NCBI RefSeq assembly: GCF_010499265.1
Contig: NZ_JAAGSC010000040.1
Coordinates: forward strand, 124,001 to 188,000
Direction: 5' to 3'
From: Wenzhouxiangella limi
GTDB taxonomy: Bacteria; Pseudomonadota; Gammaproteobacteria; Xanthomonadales; Wenzhouxiangellaceae
DNA length: 64,000 nt
Program-made: the position numbers and the translations under genes
Shown: in pieces, positions 44,854-54,454 of the stretch
Position numbering within the stretch: position 1 is the stretch's first letter
Layout: every line of letters starts with the position of its first letter
Notes under the pieces: model-generated
Databases searched by the model: none
Told to the model about the DNA's origin: nothing
What the model saw: the letters and a program-made list of their open reading frames with translations, nothing else

Positions 44854-45075
44854 ATGAGGAAATTGGCTGAAAAGACGAAGTCTGCTCGCGTAGACGTCGG
44901 GCGACGGCGTCTGATGACTGGAGCCGTTAGTGTCGGTGCCGCTGCTGGACTTGGTCTGGCCAATATCACCGCCCAGGCTGCCCCCGCGCCCGAACAACAA
45001 CCAGAAACCAGGTCCGCCGGCTATCACGAAACCGATCATATCCGCCGTTACTACCGCAGCGCGCGAGAAATCTAG
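44854..45075 (+). CDS. FdhX-like small twin-arginine-signal protein (copy 2)
   Basis: 73 residues from ATG 44854, with TTGGAGAAGAGAG upstream. Tat signal RRRLMTGAVSVGAAAGLGL. The C-terminus YHETDHIRRYYRSAREI matches copy 1 closely. It lies 40 bases before the second fdhA. Function unknown. Confidence 0.85.
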   Translation: MRKLAEKTKSARVDVGRRRLMTGAVSVGAAAGLGLANITAQAAPAPEQQPETRSAGYHETDHIRRYYRSAREI

Positions 45076-45115
45076 CGCACAGATTGGCGACGTAGACCGC
45101 ACAAGAGGAATATTC

Positions 45116-48073
45116 ATGAAATTAATTCGCAAGCACGCCGCATCCAATCCTTCGTCGGGTTCGCTGGGAAAGCCATTCGATCGTCGCGCCTTTATCAAGC
45201 GCTCGGGTTTGACCGCAGGGGGAACCGCCCTGGCCGCGAGCATGCCCTTGAGCATGATGCGCCGCGTCGAAGCACAGGATTCTTCGGAGTCGAATGCCGC
45301 GCCGGTTGAAAAGCGAACCACGGTTTGTTCGCACTGTTCAGTCGGCTGCAGCACGATTGCCAGCGTTCAAAACGGCGTCTGGGTTCGCCAGGAGCCTGAT
45401 TTTGACTCGCCGATCAATCTGGGCGGCTACTGCGCCAAGGGCGCGGCCCTGCGCTCCCACGCTACAAGCGAGAAGCGGATCAAATACCCCATGAAGCTCG
45501 AAGGCGGCCAATGGCGCCGACTCAGCTGGGAACAGGCGATCGACGAAATCGGCGACAGGATGCTCGAGATTCGCGAAGAGTCCGGACCCGATTCGGTGTG
45601 GTTTTCGGGGTCCTGCAAAGCCAATAACGAAGCGTCATACCTGCAGGTCAAGCTCTGCGCGTTCTGGGGCAGCAACAACCGGGACCATTCGGCGCGAATC
45701 TGCCATTCCACCACCGTCGCAGGCGTAGCCAATACCTGGGGCTACGGTGCAATGACGAATTCCTACAACGACATGCATAACTGCAAGTCGATGTTCTTTA
45801 TCGGTTCGAATGCGGCAGAGGCCCATCCTGTGGCGATGCAGCACGTTCTGCGCGGGAAAGAAAACGGCGCCAAAATCATTGTCGTGGACCCGAGATTTAC
45901 TCGAACAGCAGCCCATGCCAATCAGTATATCCGTCTGCGCCCTGGCACTGATATTCCCCTGATCTGGGGCCTTTTGTGGCACATCTTCGAGAACGGCTGG
46001 GAAGATAAAGAGTTCATCCAGCAGCGCGTTTTCGCCATGGATGAGGTGCGCCAGGAAGTCGCCAACTGGACGCCGGACAAGGTCGAAGACGTTACCGGTG
46101 CAACCGAGTCTGAACTCTATGAGGCGGCCAAAACGCTGGCAGAAAACCGACCCGGCACCATCGTCTGGTGCATGGGCGGTACCCAGCATCACGTTGGCAA
46201 CGCCAACACCCGGGCTTACTCGATCCTCCAGCTAGCCCTTGGCAACATGGGCAAGTCGGGCGGCGGTGCCAATATTTTCCGCGGCCATGACAACGTCCAG
46301 GGGGCGACCGATATCGGGCCGCTGTGCAACACGCTACCGGCCTATATGGGCTTCTCTGACAACGCCTGGAAGCACTGGTGCCGCGTCTGGGACGTTGAGT
46401 TCGAAGACATGCGCAGCCGATTTGACACCTATACCGTCGACGGCGTGCACAGGATGAACGTCGCGGGTATTCCGGTCTCCCGTGTTGTCGACGGCATTCT
46501 TGAAGACCCTGAAAACCTCGGACAGCGCGACAGAATTCGTGGGATCTTCTTCCAGGGGCTGTCTGCCAACGCCGTTGCTCGCGGGCCGGAACTCCAAAAT
46601 GCCCTGAGCAAGCTGGATCTGATCGTCGTATCCGATCCCTTCCCGACGCACATGGTGGCGCTGTCAGAAAGAACCGACGGAGTGTACCTGTTGCCCACGG
46701 CGACACAGTTTGAACAAGCCGGCACAGTCACTGCTTCAAATCGTTCTCTTCAGGTCAGGGAAAAGATTCTGGATCCGCTCTACGAATCCAAGACTGACAC
46801 CGAGATTCTTTATCTCCTGGCTCGGAAGTTCGGATTTGCTGAGGACATGTTCAAGCACATCGAGATCGAAGACGGAGATAAGCCGGTCTGGGAGGACATC
46901 CTTCGCGAAATCAATAAAGGTGCCTGGACCATTGGTTACAGCGGGCAAAGTCCGGAGCGCCTCAAGCTGCAGCTGAAAAACAAGCACACCTTCGATACCA
47001 CGACGCTGAAGGCAATCGGCGGTCCGTGCGACGGAGAAACCTATGGATTGCCCTGGCCGTGCTGGGGAACCGCCGAGCAGAAGCACCCGGGCACCCACAT
47101 CCTGTGGAACCCCAGCCTGCCGGTTTCCCAAGGTGGATTGCCGTTTCGTGCCCGCTTCGGAACGGAACACGAAGGCGTGAACCTCCTGGCGGAAAATTCA
47201 TGGCCAGCCGAATCGGAAATCCAGGACGGACATCCGCCGGTGACCTATGGTTTGCTGCGCAGTTTGGGGTGGCACGAGGATTTGACGCCGTTTGAAATGG
47301 CGACGATCGCCTGGGTCGGCGGCGAGGCCGACAAACCTTCTGAATCGGTCACCGAGGACGATATCGCACGCTTCCGCACCATGGAGTCCGATGGGCTTGA
47401 TTCGGTCGCCTGGCATACGGACATCTCCGGCGGAATACAGCGCATCTGTCTCAAGCATGAGGTTGCGCCTTTCGGCAACGCCAAGGCGCGCTGCAAGGTG
47501 TGGACCTTCCCCGATCCGATCCCGGTTCACCGCGAGCCGATCTACACCTCTCGCCATGACCTGGTCTCCGAGTATCCGACTTATGGAGACATGAAAGACG
47601 TGTTCCGGATACCGATCCGCTACGAGTCGATTCAGAAAGATGACTACTCAGGTGAGTATCCGCTCGTGCTGACGACGGGTCGATTGGTCGAGCACGAAGG
47701 CGGCGGCGGAGAAACCCGCTCGACCGCATGGCTGGCGGAGCTGCAGCCGGAGATGTTCGTGGAGATCAACCCTGCCGATGCCAACGACCGTGGGCTGCGT
47801 CTCGATGACTGGGTCTGGCTGGAAAGTCCGGAAGGCGCCCGGCTCAGGATGAAGATCATGATCACCAACCGTGTCGGGCGCGGCGTTGTCTGGATGCCGT
47901 TCCATTTCGGTGGCTGGTTCAACGGTGAAGACCGTGAGGATCGCTATCCGGAAGGAACCGCACCGTATTCTCGAGGAGAAGCTGCCAATTCAGCCACGAC
48001 CTACGGATACGACCCGATAACGCAGATGCAAGAGACCAAAGCGACTCTGTGCCAAATCGTGAAGGCCGCTTGA
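45116..48073 (+). CDS. fdhA: Periplasmic formate dehydrogenase alpha subunit (copy 2)
   Basis: 985 residues. Tat signal R23-R24 in DRRAFIKRSG. FeS ligands C71, C74, C78 and C106. Mo ligand Cys196 in RICHSTTVAG. Co-linear with copy 1 almost throughout, with clear divergence around residues 430-470 and in scattered surface positions. The start is chosen by AGAGGAA and by match to copy 1; longer upstream reading would overlap the FdhX-like gene. The catalytic set is intact, so both isoenzymes should work. Confidence 0.95.
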   Translation: MKLIRKHAASNPSSGSLGKPFDRRAFIKRSGLTAGGTALAASMPLSMMRRVEAQDSSESNAAPVEKRTTVCSHCSVGCSTIASVQNGVWVRQEPDFDSPINLGGYCAKGAALRSHATSEKRIKYPMKLEGGQWRRLSWEQAIDEIGDRMLEIREESGPDSVWFSGSCKANNEASYLQVKLCAFWGSNNRDHSARICHSTTVAGVANTWGYGAMTNSYNDMHNCKSMFFIGSNAAEAHPVAMQHVLRGKENGAKIIVVDPRFTRTAAHANQYIRLRPGTDIPLIWGLLWHIFENGWEDKEFIQQRVFAMDEVRQEVANWTPDKVEDVTGATESELYEAAKTLAENRPGTIVWCMGGTQHHVGNANTRAYSILQLALGNMGKSGGGANIFRGHDNVQGATDIGPLCNTLPAYMGFSDNAWKHWCRVWDVEFEDMRSRFDTYTVDGVHRMNVAGIPVSRVVDGILEDPENLGQRDRIRGIFFQGLSANAVARGPELQNALSKLDLIVVSDPFPTHMVALSERTDGVYLLPTATQFEQAGTVTASNRSLQVREKILDPLYESKTDTEILYLLARKFGFAEDMFKHIEIEDGDKPVWEDILREINKGAWTIGYSGQSPERLKLQLKNKHTFDTTTLKAIGGPCDGETYGLPWPCWGTAEQKHPGTHILWNPSLPVSQGGLPFRARFGTEHEGVNLLAENSWPAESEIQDGHPPVTYGLLRSLGWHEDLTPFEMATIAWVGGEADKPSESVTEDDIARFRTMESDGLDSVAWHTDISGGIQRICLKHEVAPFGNAKARCKVWTFPDPIPVHREPIYTSRHDLVSEYPTYGDMKDVFRIPIRYESIQKDDYSGEYPLVLTTGRLVEHEGGGGETRSTAWLAELQPEMFVEINPADANDRGLRLDDWVWLESPEGARLRMKIMITNRVGRGVVWMPFHFGGWFNGEDREDRYPEGTAPYSRGEAANSATTYGYDPITQMQETKATLCQIVKAA

Positions 48074-48091
48074 GGCTGAAGGAGATAGAAA

Positions 48092-48685
48092 ATGGCTCGA
48101 ATGAAGTTCCTATGTGATGCAGATCGCTGTATTGAATGCAACGGATGCGTGACCGCCTGTAAAAACGCCAACGAAGTGCCCTGGGGCGTGAACCGTCGAC
48201 GTGTTGTCACTCTCAATGACGGTCAGCCGGGTGAAAAATCCGTGTCTGTTGCCTGCATGCATTGCGATGACGCACCCTGTGCCGCGGTCTGCCCGGTCGA
48301 CTGCTTCTACACCACGCCTGACGGCATTGTCCTCCACGACAAGGACTTGTGCATTGGCTGCGGTTACTGCTTCTTTGCCTGCCCGTTCGGGGCACCGCAG
48401 TTCCCGAACGCAACGGCTTTCGGTTCCCGCGGCAGGATGGACAAGTGCACTTTCTGCGCCGGTGGACCGGAAGAACCGGGCAGCGAAGCCGAGTTTGAAA
48501 AGTATGGTGCCAACCTGATTGCCGAAGGCATGCTGCCGGCCTGCGCCGAAATGTGCGCGACCAAGGCTCTGCTGGCCGGTGACGGCGATCTGGTGGCCGA
48601 CATCTATCGCCATCGGGCAACGAGCCGTGACGGAGCGGCCAAGACCTGGGGCTGGAGTCAGGCCTACCGGACGGGTTTGTCATGA
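48092..48685 (+). CDS. fdhB: Formate dehydrogenase beta (iron-sulfur) subunit (copy 2)
   Basis: 197 residues, nearly identical to copy 1 in the first 50 residues, with the same four Cys groups (CIECNGCVTAC, CMHCDDAPCAAVC, CIGCGYCFFAC, CTFC...CAEMC). GAAGGAG stands upstream. It overlaps the small lipoprotein gene by ATGA, exactly as in copy 1. Confidence 0.95.
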   Translation: MARMKFLCDADRCIECNGCVTACKNANEVPWGVNRRRVVTLNDGQPGEKSVSVACMHCDDAPCAAVCPVDCFYTTPDGIVLHDKDLCIGCGYCFFACPFGAPQFPNATAFGSRGRMDKCTFCAGGPEEPGSEAEFEKYGANLIAEGMLPACAEMCATKALLAGDGDLVADIYRHRATSRDGAAKTWGWSQAYRTGLS

Positions 48686-48882
48686 TGGCACGTCGTCTAC
48701 TTTGTTACGCCGGCATGCTTGTGCTGGCGGTCGGCCTGGCTGGGTGCTACGAATCACCCGATGCGACCTTCTATGAAGCCGGTGAATACAAGGGTGGCAA
48801 TGATCCCTTGATCGCCAAGATGGAAGATCCGGAGTTTCGGGCCCAGTTGGACCGACGATTCAATCACCAGAGAGATCGCTAA
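48682..48882 (+). CDS. Small FDH-linked lipoprotein, type 1 (copy 2)
   Basis: 66 residues, same length as copy 1, lipobox LAGC at C22. The mature part keeps GCYE-x-PD, YKG, DPL, EDPEFRA and QRDR. Conservation between paralogous operons shows it is a real gene and a likely functional partner. The 103 bases that follow (48883-48985) contain no type 2 lipoprotein. Confidence 0.82.
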   Translation: MMARRLLCYAGMLVLAVGLAGCYESPDATFYEAGEYKGGNDPLIAKMEDPEFRAQLDRRFNHQRDR

Positions 48883-48985
48883 GAGCCCCGGCGATTGAAG
48901 TGAGCGCAAGCCAAGGAACCAAAATACAGCTGCGACGCGAACGATTGAACACCAGTCCGATGCGGCGCCAGACCGGAGAAGCAGG

Positions 48986-50071
48986 ATGGAGAAACAACTA
49001 AAGCACACCAAGAGTCGAAATGCCGCCCGTCATATCGGCTGGATGACGATGCTGGTGCTTGTCGCGGGGCTGGTCTTGCCGCTCAGCGGCCACGTCAATG
49101 TCGCCATGGCCCAGGACAACGAGGAAGTGCAGTCAAGCCAGGCAGCCGAAAGCCGGGGCGAGACCAATCCTCAATCCGACCTCTGGCGGCAGGCCCGAGA
49201 GTCCCACGAGGGTTATACCGCCGTTGACGCCCCCGGCGCCAATGTTTTGATGAGCAGCGATGGCGAAACGTTTCGCCAGGTCAGGATGGGGCCGGTGTCG
49301 ACGTATCTGCCCTGGTGGCTGGCCTTTATGGTCGGTGCGATGTTCTTGCTGCATATCTTTACCGGTGGGGGCGAGAAGCTCGGCAACCCGTCCGGCAAGC
49401 GCTTCCCGGCATGGTCGATGTTTGACCGCATCCTGCATTGGTACGTCGCCGTTCTGTTTCTGATCCTGGCAATTACCGGCCTGAGCCTGCTGTTTGGTCG
49501 TGCCCTGTTGATTCCCCTTATCGGTCCAGAAGGCTTTTCTGCCTGGGCAAGAGCATCAAAGTTCATCCACGACTGGGGCGGTCCCTTCTTCGTCGTGGGT
49601 ATCGTGGTGATGAGCATTGCCTGGCTGCACCACAACAAGCCGACCATGATGGATGTTCGATGGCTGCTGTTGGGCGGCGCTTTTGGCAAGCATCTGCCGG
49701 CCGGTCGTTACAACGGTGGTCAGAAGATCTGGTTCCTGGTCAATGTGCTGGCGGGTGCAATTGTGTGTGTCACCGGCGTGCTCCTGCTTCTGCCGGGCAT
49801 CTTCGAGGATCGCAACCTGTTCCAGATCAACCTGATCGTGCACGGGGTGGTCGCCATATTGTGGATCGGCGTCAGCTTTGCGCATATCTACATGGCAACG
49901 CTGGGTGCTCCCGGCGGGATCGATATCACCACCAAGGGCCATGTCAGCAGCGAGTGGGTCAAGGTGCACCGCTCCGCCTGGTACGAAGAAGCCAAGGACG
50001 AGGCGTTTTACGACGAGAGTGAAAAAACGCCGCCGCCTGAGGACTCAGAGGCTTCAGCCCGTACTGCCTGA
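48986..50071 (+). CDS. fdhC: Formate dehydrogenase gamma (cytochrome b556) subunit (copy 2)
   Basis: 361 residues, co-linear with copy 1: N-terminal hydrophobic segment, periplasmic stretch with QVRMGPVSTYLPWW, four membrane helices, candidate heme His residues in ILHWYVAVLF and LIVHGVVAILW. GGAGAAG precedes ATG. It closes the second operon. Confidence 0.93.
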   Translation: MEKQLKHTKSRNAARHIGWMTMLVLVAGLVLPLSGHVNVAMAQDNEEVQSSQAAESRGETNPQSDLWRQARESHEGYTAVDAPGANVLMSSDGETFRQVRMGPVSTYLPWWLAFMVGAMFLLHIFTGGGEKLGNPSGKRFPAWSMFDRILHWYVAVLFLILAITGLSLLFGRALLIPLIGPEGFSAWARASKFIHDWGGPFFVVGIVVMSIAWLHHNKPTMMDVRWLLLGGAFGKHLPAGRYNGGQKIWFLVNVLAGAIVCVTGVLLLLPGIFEDRNLFQINLIVHGVVAILWIGVSFAHIYMATLGAPGGIDITTKGHVSSEWVKVHRSAWYEEAKDEAFYDESEKTPPPEDSEASARTA

Positions 50072-50082
50072 CAAATGTCGGC

Positions 50083-50127
50083 CGTCGCCACTCCTGGCTA
50101 CCGAGCTTGGCCAGGAGGGCGGCGACG
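50083..50127 (+). terminator. Hairpin after the second fdh operon
   Basis: Stem CGTCGCC/GGCGACG plus inner stem CTCCTGGC/GCCAGGAG enclosing an 11-base loop. There is no U-tract, so it may be a rho-assisted end or an mRNA 3' stabiliser. The bases between here and the tRNA promoter show nothing else. Confidence 0.4.
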
Positions 50128-50261
50128 AGGTGGTTGATGACCCGTGCCCATGAATCCGTGATGGGCGGGTCCGGATCAAGGGCGATCCAGCCTCAGAGAG
50201 CCGTATGATCCCGGAAGCCGGCCGCCTGATGTTCTCATACGTACTGAACCAAGACAGGGCC

Positions 50262-50290
50262 TTGACGCCTGCCAGCGTCTATCAGATAAT
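50262..50290 (+). promoter_or_regulatory. Promoter of tRNA-Met
   Basis: TTGACG (50262-50267), 17 bases, GATAAT (50285-50290), ending 16 bases before the tRNA. A GC-rich stretch follows the -10, as is common for stable RNA promoters. Confidence 0.75.
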
Positions 50291-50306
50291 TGCCGGCTAC
50301 CTTCGT

Positions 50307-50383
50307 GGCTACGTAGCTCAGCTGGTTAGAGCACAGCACTCATAATGCTGGGGTCGGTGGTTCAAGTCCACCCGTAGCCACCA
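50307..50383 (+). tRNA. Elongator tRNA-Met (CAT anticodon)
   Basis: 77 bases with encoded CCA. Acceptor GGCTACG pairs with CGTAGCC. The anticodon stem CAGCA/TGCTG encloses a 7-base loop with CAT at 50341-50343. The T-loop is GTTCAAGTC. The first acceptor pair G-C and the strong similarity to E. coli metT identify it as elongator rather than initiator. Confidence 0.97.
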
Positions 50384-50469
50384 CTTCCTCTACTAAGAAA
50401 TCTTCTTCAGGGCGTCAGCGCCTGCTGCTGTCGCCTCGAGTCCGCATTCCGGTCCAGTGCGCCGGCGGT

Positions 50470-52062
50470 TCACGGGCCCTGCACGCCGGCGTAGCGCACG
50501 CCGGCCAGCAGCGCCATGTCGCGATCCCAGGTGGCCAGGTCGTCGCGGTTGAAGTCGGCCAGCGCGGGATGGCCGCAGGCGCGGGCCATGACCTGCATCA
50601 GTGAAACCGAGGCCTCGAAGAAGTTCTTCAGGCGCTCGGCCGATCGGTCCACGTTCAGGCGCTCGCGCAGATCTTCGCGCTGGGTGGCCACGCCGGTCGG
50701 GCAATTGTTGGTATGGCAAATACGTGCGCCGACGCAGCCGACGGCCTGGATGGCGCTGTTGCCCAGGGCGATGCCGTCGGCGCCTAAGGCCATCGCCTTG
50801 ACGAAGTCGATCGGGGTGCGCAGGCCGCCGGTGGCGATCAGGGTGACGCGGCCGCTGGCGTGCTGATCGTCCAGGTAGCGGCGCGCGCGCGCCAACGCCG
50901 GGATCGTCGGAACGCTGATGTGGTCGCGAAACATTTCCGGCGAGGCGCCGGTGCCGCCGCCGCGCCCGTCAAGAATGATGTAGTCCGCGCCCGCATCCAG
51001 GGCAAACTGGATGTCGCGCTCAATGTGGTTGGCGCTGAGTTTGAAGCCGACCGGAATGCCGCCCGAGACTTCGCGCACGCGCTCGGCAAAGCGCTTGAAA
51101 TCGGCCACCGTCTTCAAGTCCTCGAACGCGGCCGGCGAGAACGAATCCTCGCCTTCGCTGACGCCGCGCACTTCGGCGATCTTGGCCGTGACCTTGCTGC
51201 CGGGCAGCTGGCCGCCGGTGCCGGTCTTGGCGGCCTGTCCGCCCTTGAAGTGGAAGGCCTGGACCTTGCCCAGCAAGTCCTCGGAATAGCCGAAGCCGGC
51301 GCTGGCCAGCTCGAAGAAGTAGCGGCTGTTTTCGGCCTGTTCCTCGGGCAGCATGCCGCCTTCGCCGGAGCAGATGCCGGTGCCGACCATCTCGGCACCC
51401 TTGGCCAGGGCGATCTTGGCTTCCGGCGACAGCGCGCCGAAGCTCATGTCGGTGACAAACAGCGGTATCTTGAGCTTGAGCGGTTTTTTCGCCTCGGGCC
51501 CGACGATCAGCTCGGTTGCCACCTCTTCGTCTTCCATCAGCGGGCGGGTCGCCAGCTGCGCGGCCATGAGCTGCAGCTGGTCCCAGTTTGGCAGTTCGCT
51601 TCGGGGCACACCCATGGCCACGGTCGGGCCGTACTTGCCGATCTTGTCGGTGCCGTTGCGGGCGAGTTCGTGGATCAACTCGACGGTGGGCTCTTCGGGC
51701 GTGGCCTCAGGCTCGGGCGGCTTGTTGTCGTCGTCGTCCGATGAGGCCTTGTCGCCGTTGTCGTCTTCTTCCCCGTCTTCGTCGTCTTCCTCCGCTGGTG
51801 CTTCCTTGCCGACCTGGTCGTCGCTGAATTTCTGGTGGGTGCCGTCGCAGTAGGGCGCATCACCGGTGTGTTTGCACCGGCACAGGTAGGCTTCCTCATC
51901 CTTTTCGGCGGTAAAGACCTTGGGCGTGATGCCGGTGCCTTCGTGGGAGCCGTCGCAAAAGGGCTGGTCGCTGGATCGGCCGCAGCGGCAAAACGCGTAC
52001 TCCTCGCCTTTTTCCAGCGTGACCTTGATGGGCTTGTTGTTGGCGATGACCGGTTGGCTCAT
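50470..52062 (-). CDS. CDGSH-glutamate synthase-like fusion protein
   Basis: 530 residues. Two CDGSH iron-sulfur motifs: C25-C27-C36-H40 and C61-C63-C72-H76. A highly acidic linker of about 50 residues follows. The C-terminal part is a glutamate synthase FMN-binding domain (about 130-520) with FVTDMSFGALS, a GGGTGASP loop and the 3Fe-4S-type Cys set CVGARICHTNNCPTGVATQ. No glutaminase or NADPH-subunit gene adjoins. It probably is an FMN/FeS oxidoreductase with an attached redox sensor; the substrate is not known. Confidence 0.88.
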   Translation of the reverse strand: MSQPVIANNKPIKVTLEKGEEYAFCRCGRSSDQPFCDGSHEGTGITPKVFTAEKDEEAYLCRCKHTGDAPYCDGTHQKFSDDQVGKEAPAEEDDEDGEEDDNGDKASSDDDDNKPPEPEATPEEPTVELIHELARNGTDKIGKYGPTVAMGVPRSELPNWDQLQLMAAQLATRPLMEDEEVATELIVGPEAKKPLKLKIPLFVTDMSFGALSPEAKIALAKGAEMVGTGICSGEGGMLPEEQAENSRYFFELASAGFGYSEDLLGKVQAFHFKGGQAAKTGTGGQLPGSKVTAKIAEVRGVSEGEDSFSPAAFEDLKTVADFKRFAERVREVSGGIPVGFKLSANHIERDIQFALDAGADYIILDGRGGGTGASPEMFRDHISVPTIPALARARRYLDDQHASGRVTLIATGGLRTPIDFVKAMALGADGIALGNSAIQAVGCVGARICHTNNCPTGVATQREDLRERLNVDRSAERLKNFFEASVSLMQVMARACGHPALADFNRDDLATWDRDMALLAGVRYAGVQGP

Positions 52063-52140
52063 GGAGTCTCCGTTGGACGAAAGTCCTCCAAGCTAGCAAA
52101 TCCGTCGAAGCGAGCCGTGAAACGCGCCCGTTTCGGGCCA

Positions 52141-53472
52141 TTAGCGCATCAGATTGGGCAAAAACAGCGCAATTTGCGGAAACGCAATCAGCAGGGCCGT
52201 GGAAAACAGCAGGATGAGCACGAAGGGTGGGGTGCCGCGAATCACCTCCAGGTAGGGCCTTCGGAAAATGGCCACGGCGGTAAAGATATCGCAGCCGAAC
52301 GGCGGTGTGGCCGAGCCGATCGCCGCCTGCAGCACGATGATGGTGCCGACGTGGACCGGGTCGAGCCCGGCGGCGGTCACGGCCGGGGCGAAAATGGGGG
52401 TCAGCACCAGGATGACCACGATCGGGTCGACGAACATGCAGCCGATGAAATAAGCCACGGCGATCAGGGCGAGCACGCGGTAGGGGTGGTCGGCGGCCAT
52501 GGCGATCACGTCACCGAGCAGCGCATCCGGGATCTGGGCGTAGGAGATGATCCACGAAAACGCCATCCCGGCGGCGACCAGGATGAACACCACGGCGGTA
52601 ATCAGCCCGGTCGAAAGCGCGATTTCGGGCAGATCGCGCAGCTTGACCTCGCGGTAGATCAGCATTTCCAGCACCAGCGCGTAGGCCACCGAGATCGAGG
52701 CCGCCTCGGTCGGGCTGAAGATGCCGGAATAAATGCCGCCGATGATGATGATCGGAAACCCCAGCGCCGGCAGCGCGCCGCGCACGGCGGCCAGCCGCTC
52801 CGGCCAGCTGGCGCGTGCCTCGACCGGAATCTTCTTCCAGACCGAAAGCGCGATGCAGTAGAGCGAAAACAGCAGCAGGATCATCACCCCCGGGCCGATG
52901 CCGGCGATAAACAGATCGCCCACCGAGGTGCCCGACACCACGCCGTAGATGATCATGCCGATCGACGGCGGGATCAGCAGGGCGATGTCGCTGGCGTTGA
53001 TGATCAGGGCAATCGAAAAGCGCTCGGAGTAGCCGGCCTCCTGCAGGCGCGGCTTGAGCGGTCGGCCCATGGCGACCACCGTGGCCTGGGTCGAGCCCGA
53101 CACCGCACCGAACAGCGTGCACGAGACTGCCGTGGTCACCGCGACGCCGCCGCGCAGATGGCCGAAGAACTTGCTGACCAGGTCGAGCAGGCGGTCGGCC
53201 GTGTGCCCCTTGATCATGATGTCGGCGGCCAGGATAAACATCGGTACGGCCACCAGCACGCTTTGCTCCACCCCGCCGATCATCTGCTGGACCAGCACCG
53301 TCGGCTCCAGGTTGGAGAAACCGGCCAGCAGGATGATCAGGGCGCCGACCATCAGCGGCACCATCATCGGGAAGCCCATCAGCAGCAGCACGATCATCAC
53401 CAGCGCCGCGATCATGGCCAGCTGCGCGACCGGCAGGTCGGCCAGTCCGATCCAGGCCAGCCACTCAGCCAT
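52141..53472 (-). CDS. dctM: TRAP transporter large permease (DctM)
   Basis: 443 residues from ATG 53472, chosen for the GAGG site 6 bases upstream and an 8-base overlap with dctQ. About 12 membrane segments. GCMFVDPIVVILVLTPIFAP and the PPSIGMIIYG segment are typical of DctM. It forms the ion-driven channel with DctQ. Confidence 0.93.
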   Translation of the reverse strand: MAEWLAWIGLADLPVAQLAMIAALVMIVLLLMGFPMMVPLMVGALIILLAGFSNLEPTVLVQQMIGGVEQSVLVAVPMFILAADIMIKGHTADRLLDLVSKFFGHLRGGVAVTTAVSCTLFGAVSGSTQATVVAMGRPLKPRLQEAGYSERFSIALIINASDIALLIPPSIGMIIYGVVSGTSVGDLFIAGIGPGVMILLLFSLYCIALSVWKKIPVEARASWPERLAAVRGALPALGFPIIIIGGIYSGIFSPTEAASISVAYALVLEMLIYREVKLRDLPEIALSTGLITAVVFILVAAGMAFSWIISYAQIPDALLGDVIAMAADHPYRVLALIAVAYFIGCMFVDPIVVILVLTPIFAPAVTAAGLDPVHVGTIIVLQAAIGSATPPFGCDIFTAVAIFRRPYLEVIRGTPPFVLILLFSTALLIAFPQIALFLPNLMR

Positions 53473-54325
53473 CGGCTGCCTCGCCATCAGCATCCAGGTA
53501 CTCATCGCGCCGGCGCCAGGACAGGTAGTTGTCGGGGCTGATCAGGTTGCGAACCGCGGCCAGCGCGAACTGCATCGCGCCCAGCAGCAGGCCCAGCGGC
53601 ACGATCAGGTGCAGCACATAGACCGGCAGTCCGATCGAAGACATGACCCGACAGCGGCCGCTGCGGTTGGCGACCAGCTCGGCGAGCGAGCCTGCAAGCC
53701 AGGCCCCGGCCGCGATCAGCAGGGCCAGCCCGACCAGGCCGGCGATCCAGCGACGCCAGCCGGGCAGGCGCGACTGCAGCGCCGCCGCCAGGTCCGGCAG
53801 GCGCGCCATCAGATGTCCGGACAGCGCCATCGCCAGCAGCACCAAAGCGACGGCCACGGCCACGGGCATGGTGCCGAGGGGGACGGCCAGGCCGCCAAGC
53901 TGGATCGATTCGGGCAGGATACGGCAGCTGCGCTGGGTCGATTCGGCGTAGCCGTGCGCCCAACCGGCCATCATCAGCAGCAACAGCGCCGTTCCGGTGC
54001 TGGTGACGATCAGCAAAACCTTGCGGGCCGAAACAGGCAGTAGGTCGTGAATCGCCGAGACCCGGATGTGGCGCGTCTGGCGCGCGCCCAGCCCGACGCC
54101 CATGAAAGTGACCACCACCAGCAGCAGCTGGGTGACTTCGTTGGCCCAGATCAGGCTCGAGCCGGACAGATTGCGCAGGGCGACGTTGACGACCGAGACC
54201 CCGGCCATGGTCAGAATCCCGGCGATCAGGGCGCTGCGTTCAAACCCATCCAGGCCGTCATCGACCCAGCCCAGAGCCGCACCGAGGCGCCCGCGCCAGC
54301 CTTTAGGGTCGATTGGAGTAGCCAT
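53465..54325 (-). CDS. dctQ: TRAP transporter small permease (DctQ)
   Basis: 286 residues, longer than the usual 160-200, with about six hydrophobic segments instead of four. The family segment WANEVTQLLLVVVTFMGVG is near residue 60. The extra middle part (about 130-215) adds two helices. It is divergent from dctP across 129 bases and overlaps dctM. Confidence 0.88.
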   Translation of the reverse strand: MATPIDPKGWRGRLGAALGWVDDGLDGFERSALIAGILTMAGVSVVNVALRNLSGSSLIWANEVTQLLLVVVTFMGVGLGARQTRHIRVSAIHDLLPVSARKVLLIVTSTGTALLLLMMAGWAHGYAESTQRSCRILPESIQLGGLAVPLGTMPVAVAVALVLLAMALSGHLMARLPDLAAALQSRLPGWRRWIAGLVGLALLIAAGAWLAGSLAELVANRSGRCRVMSSIGLPVYVLHLIVPLGLLLGAMQFALAAVRNLISPDNYLSWRRRDEYLDADGEAADG

Positions 54326-54454
54326 CGCAAATGCTTGCCGCCGACAAAGTTTTTCTACTTTAGCACCGGATTTGGCGGCCCGCGACCAGGCTTGATGGGG
54401 ATGCGTGATAGGGTCTTAAGGAGCTATGTCTTGCCAAACCATGGAGATCCATCG

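Noticed and set aside
44930-45115. Longer N-terminus of the second FdhA
   Set aside because: The frame is open upstream, but it overlaps the FdhX-like gene, and the Tat signal, ribosome site and copy 1 alignment all point to ATG 45116.
48883-48985. Remnant of the second FDH lipoprotein in operon 2
   Set aside because: I compared the three forward frames with the operon 1 protein and saw no convincing residual similarity.
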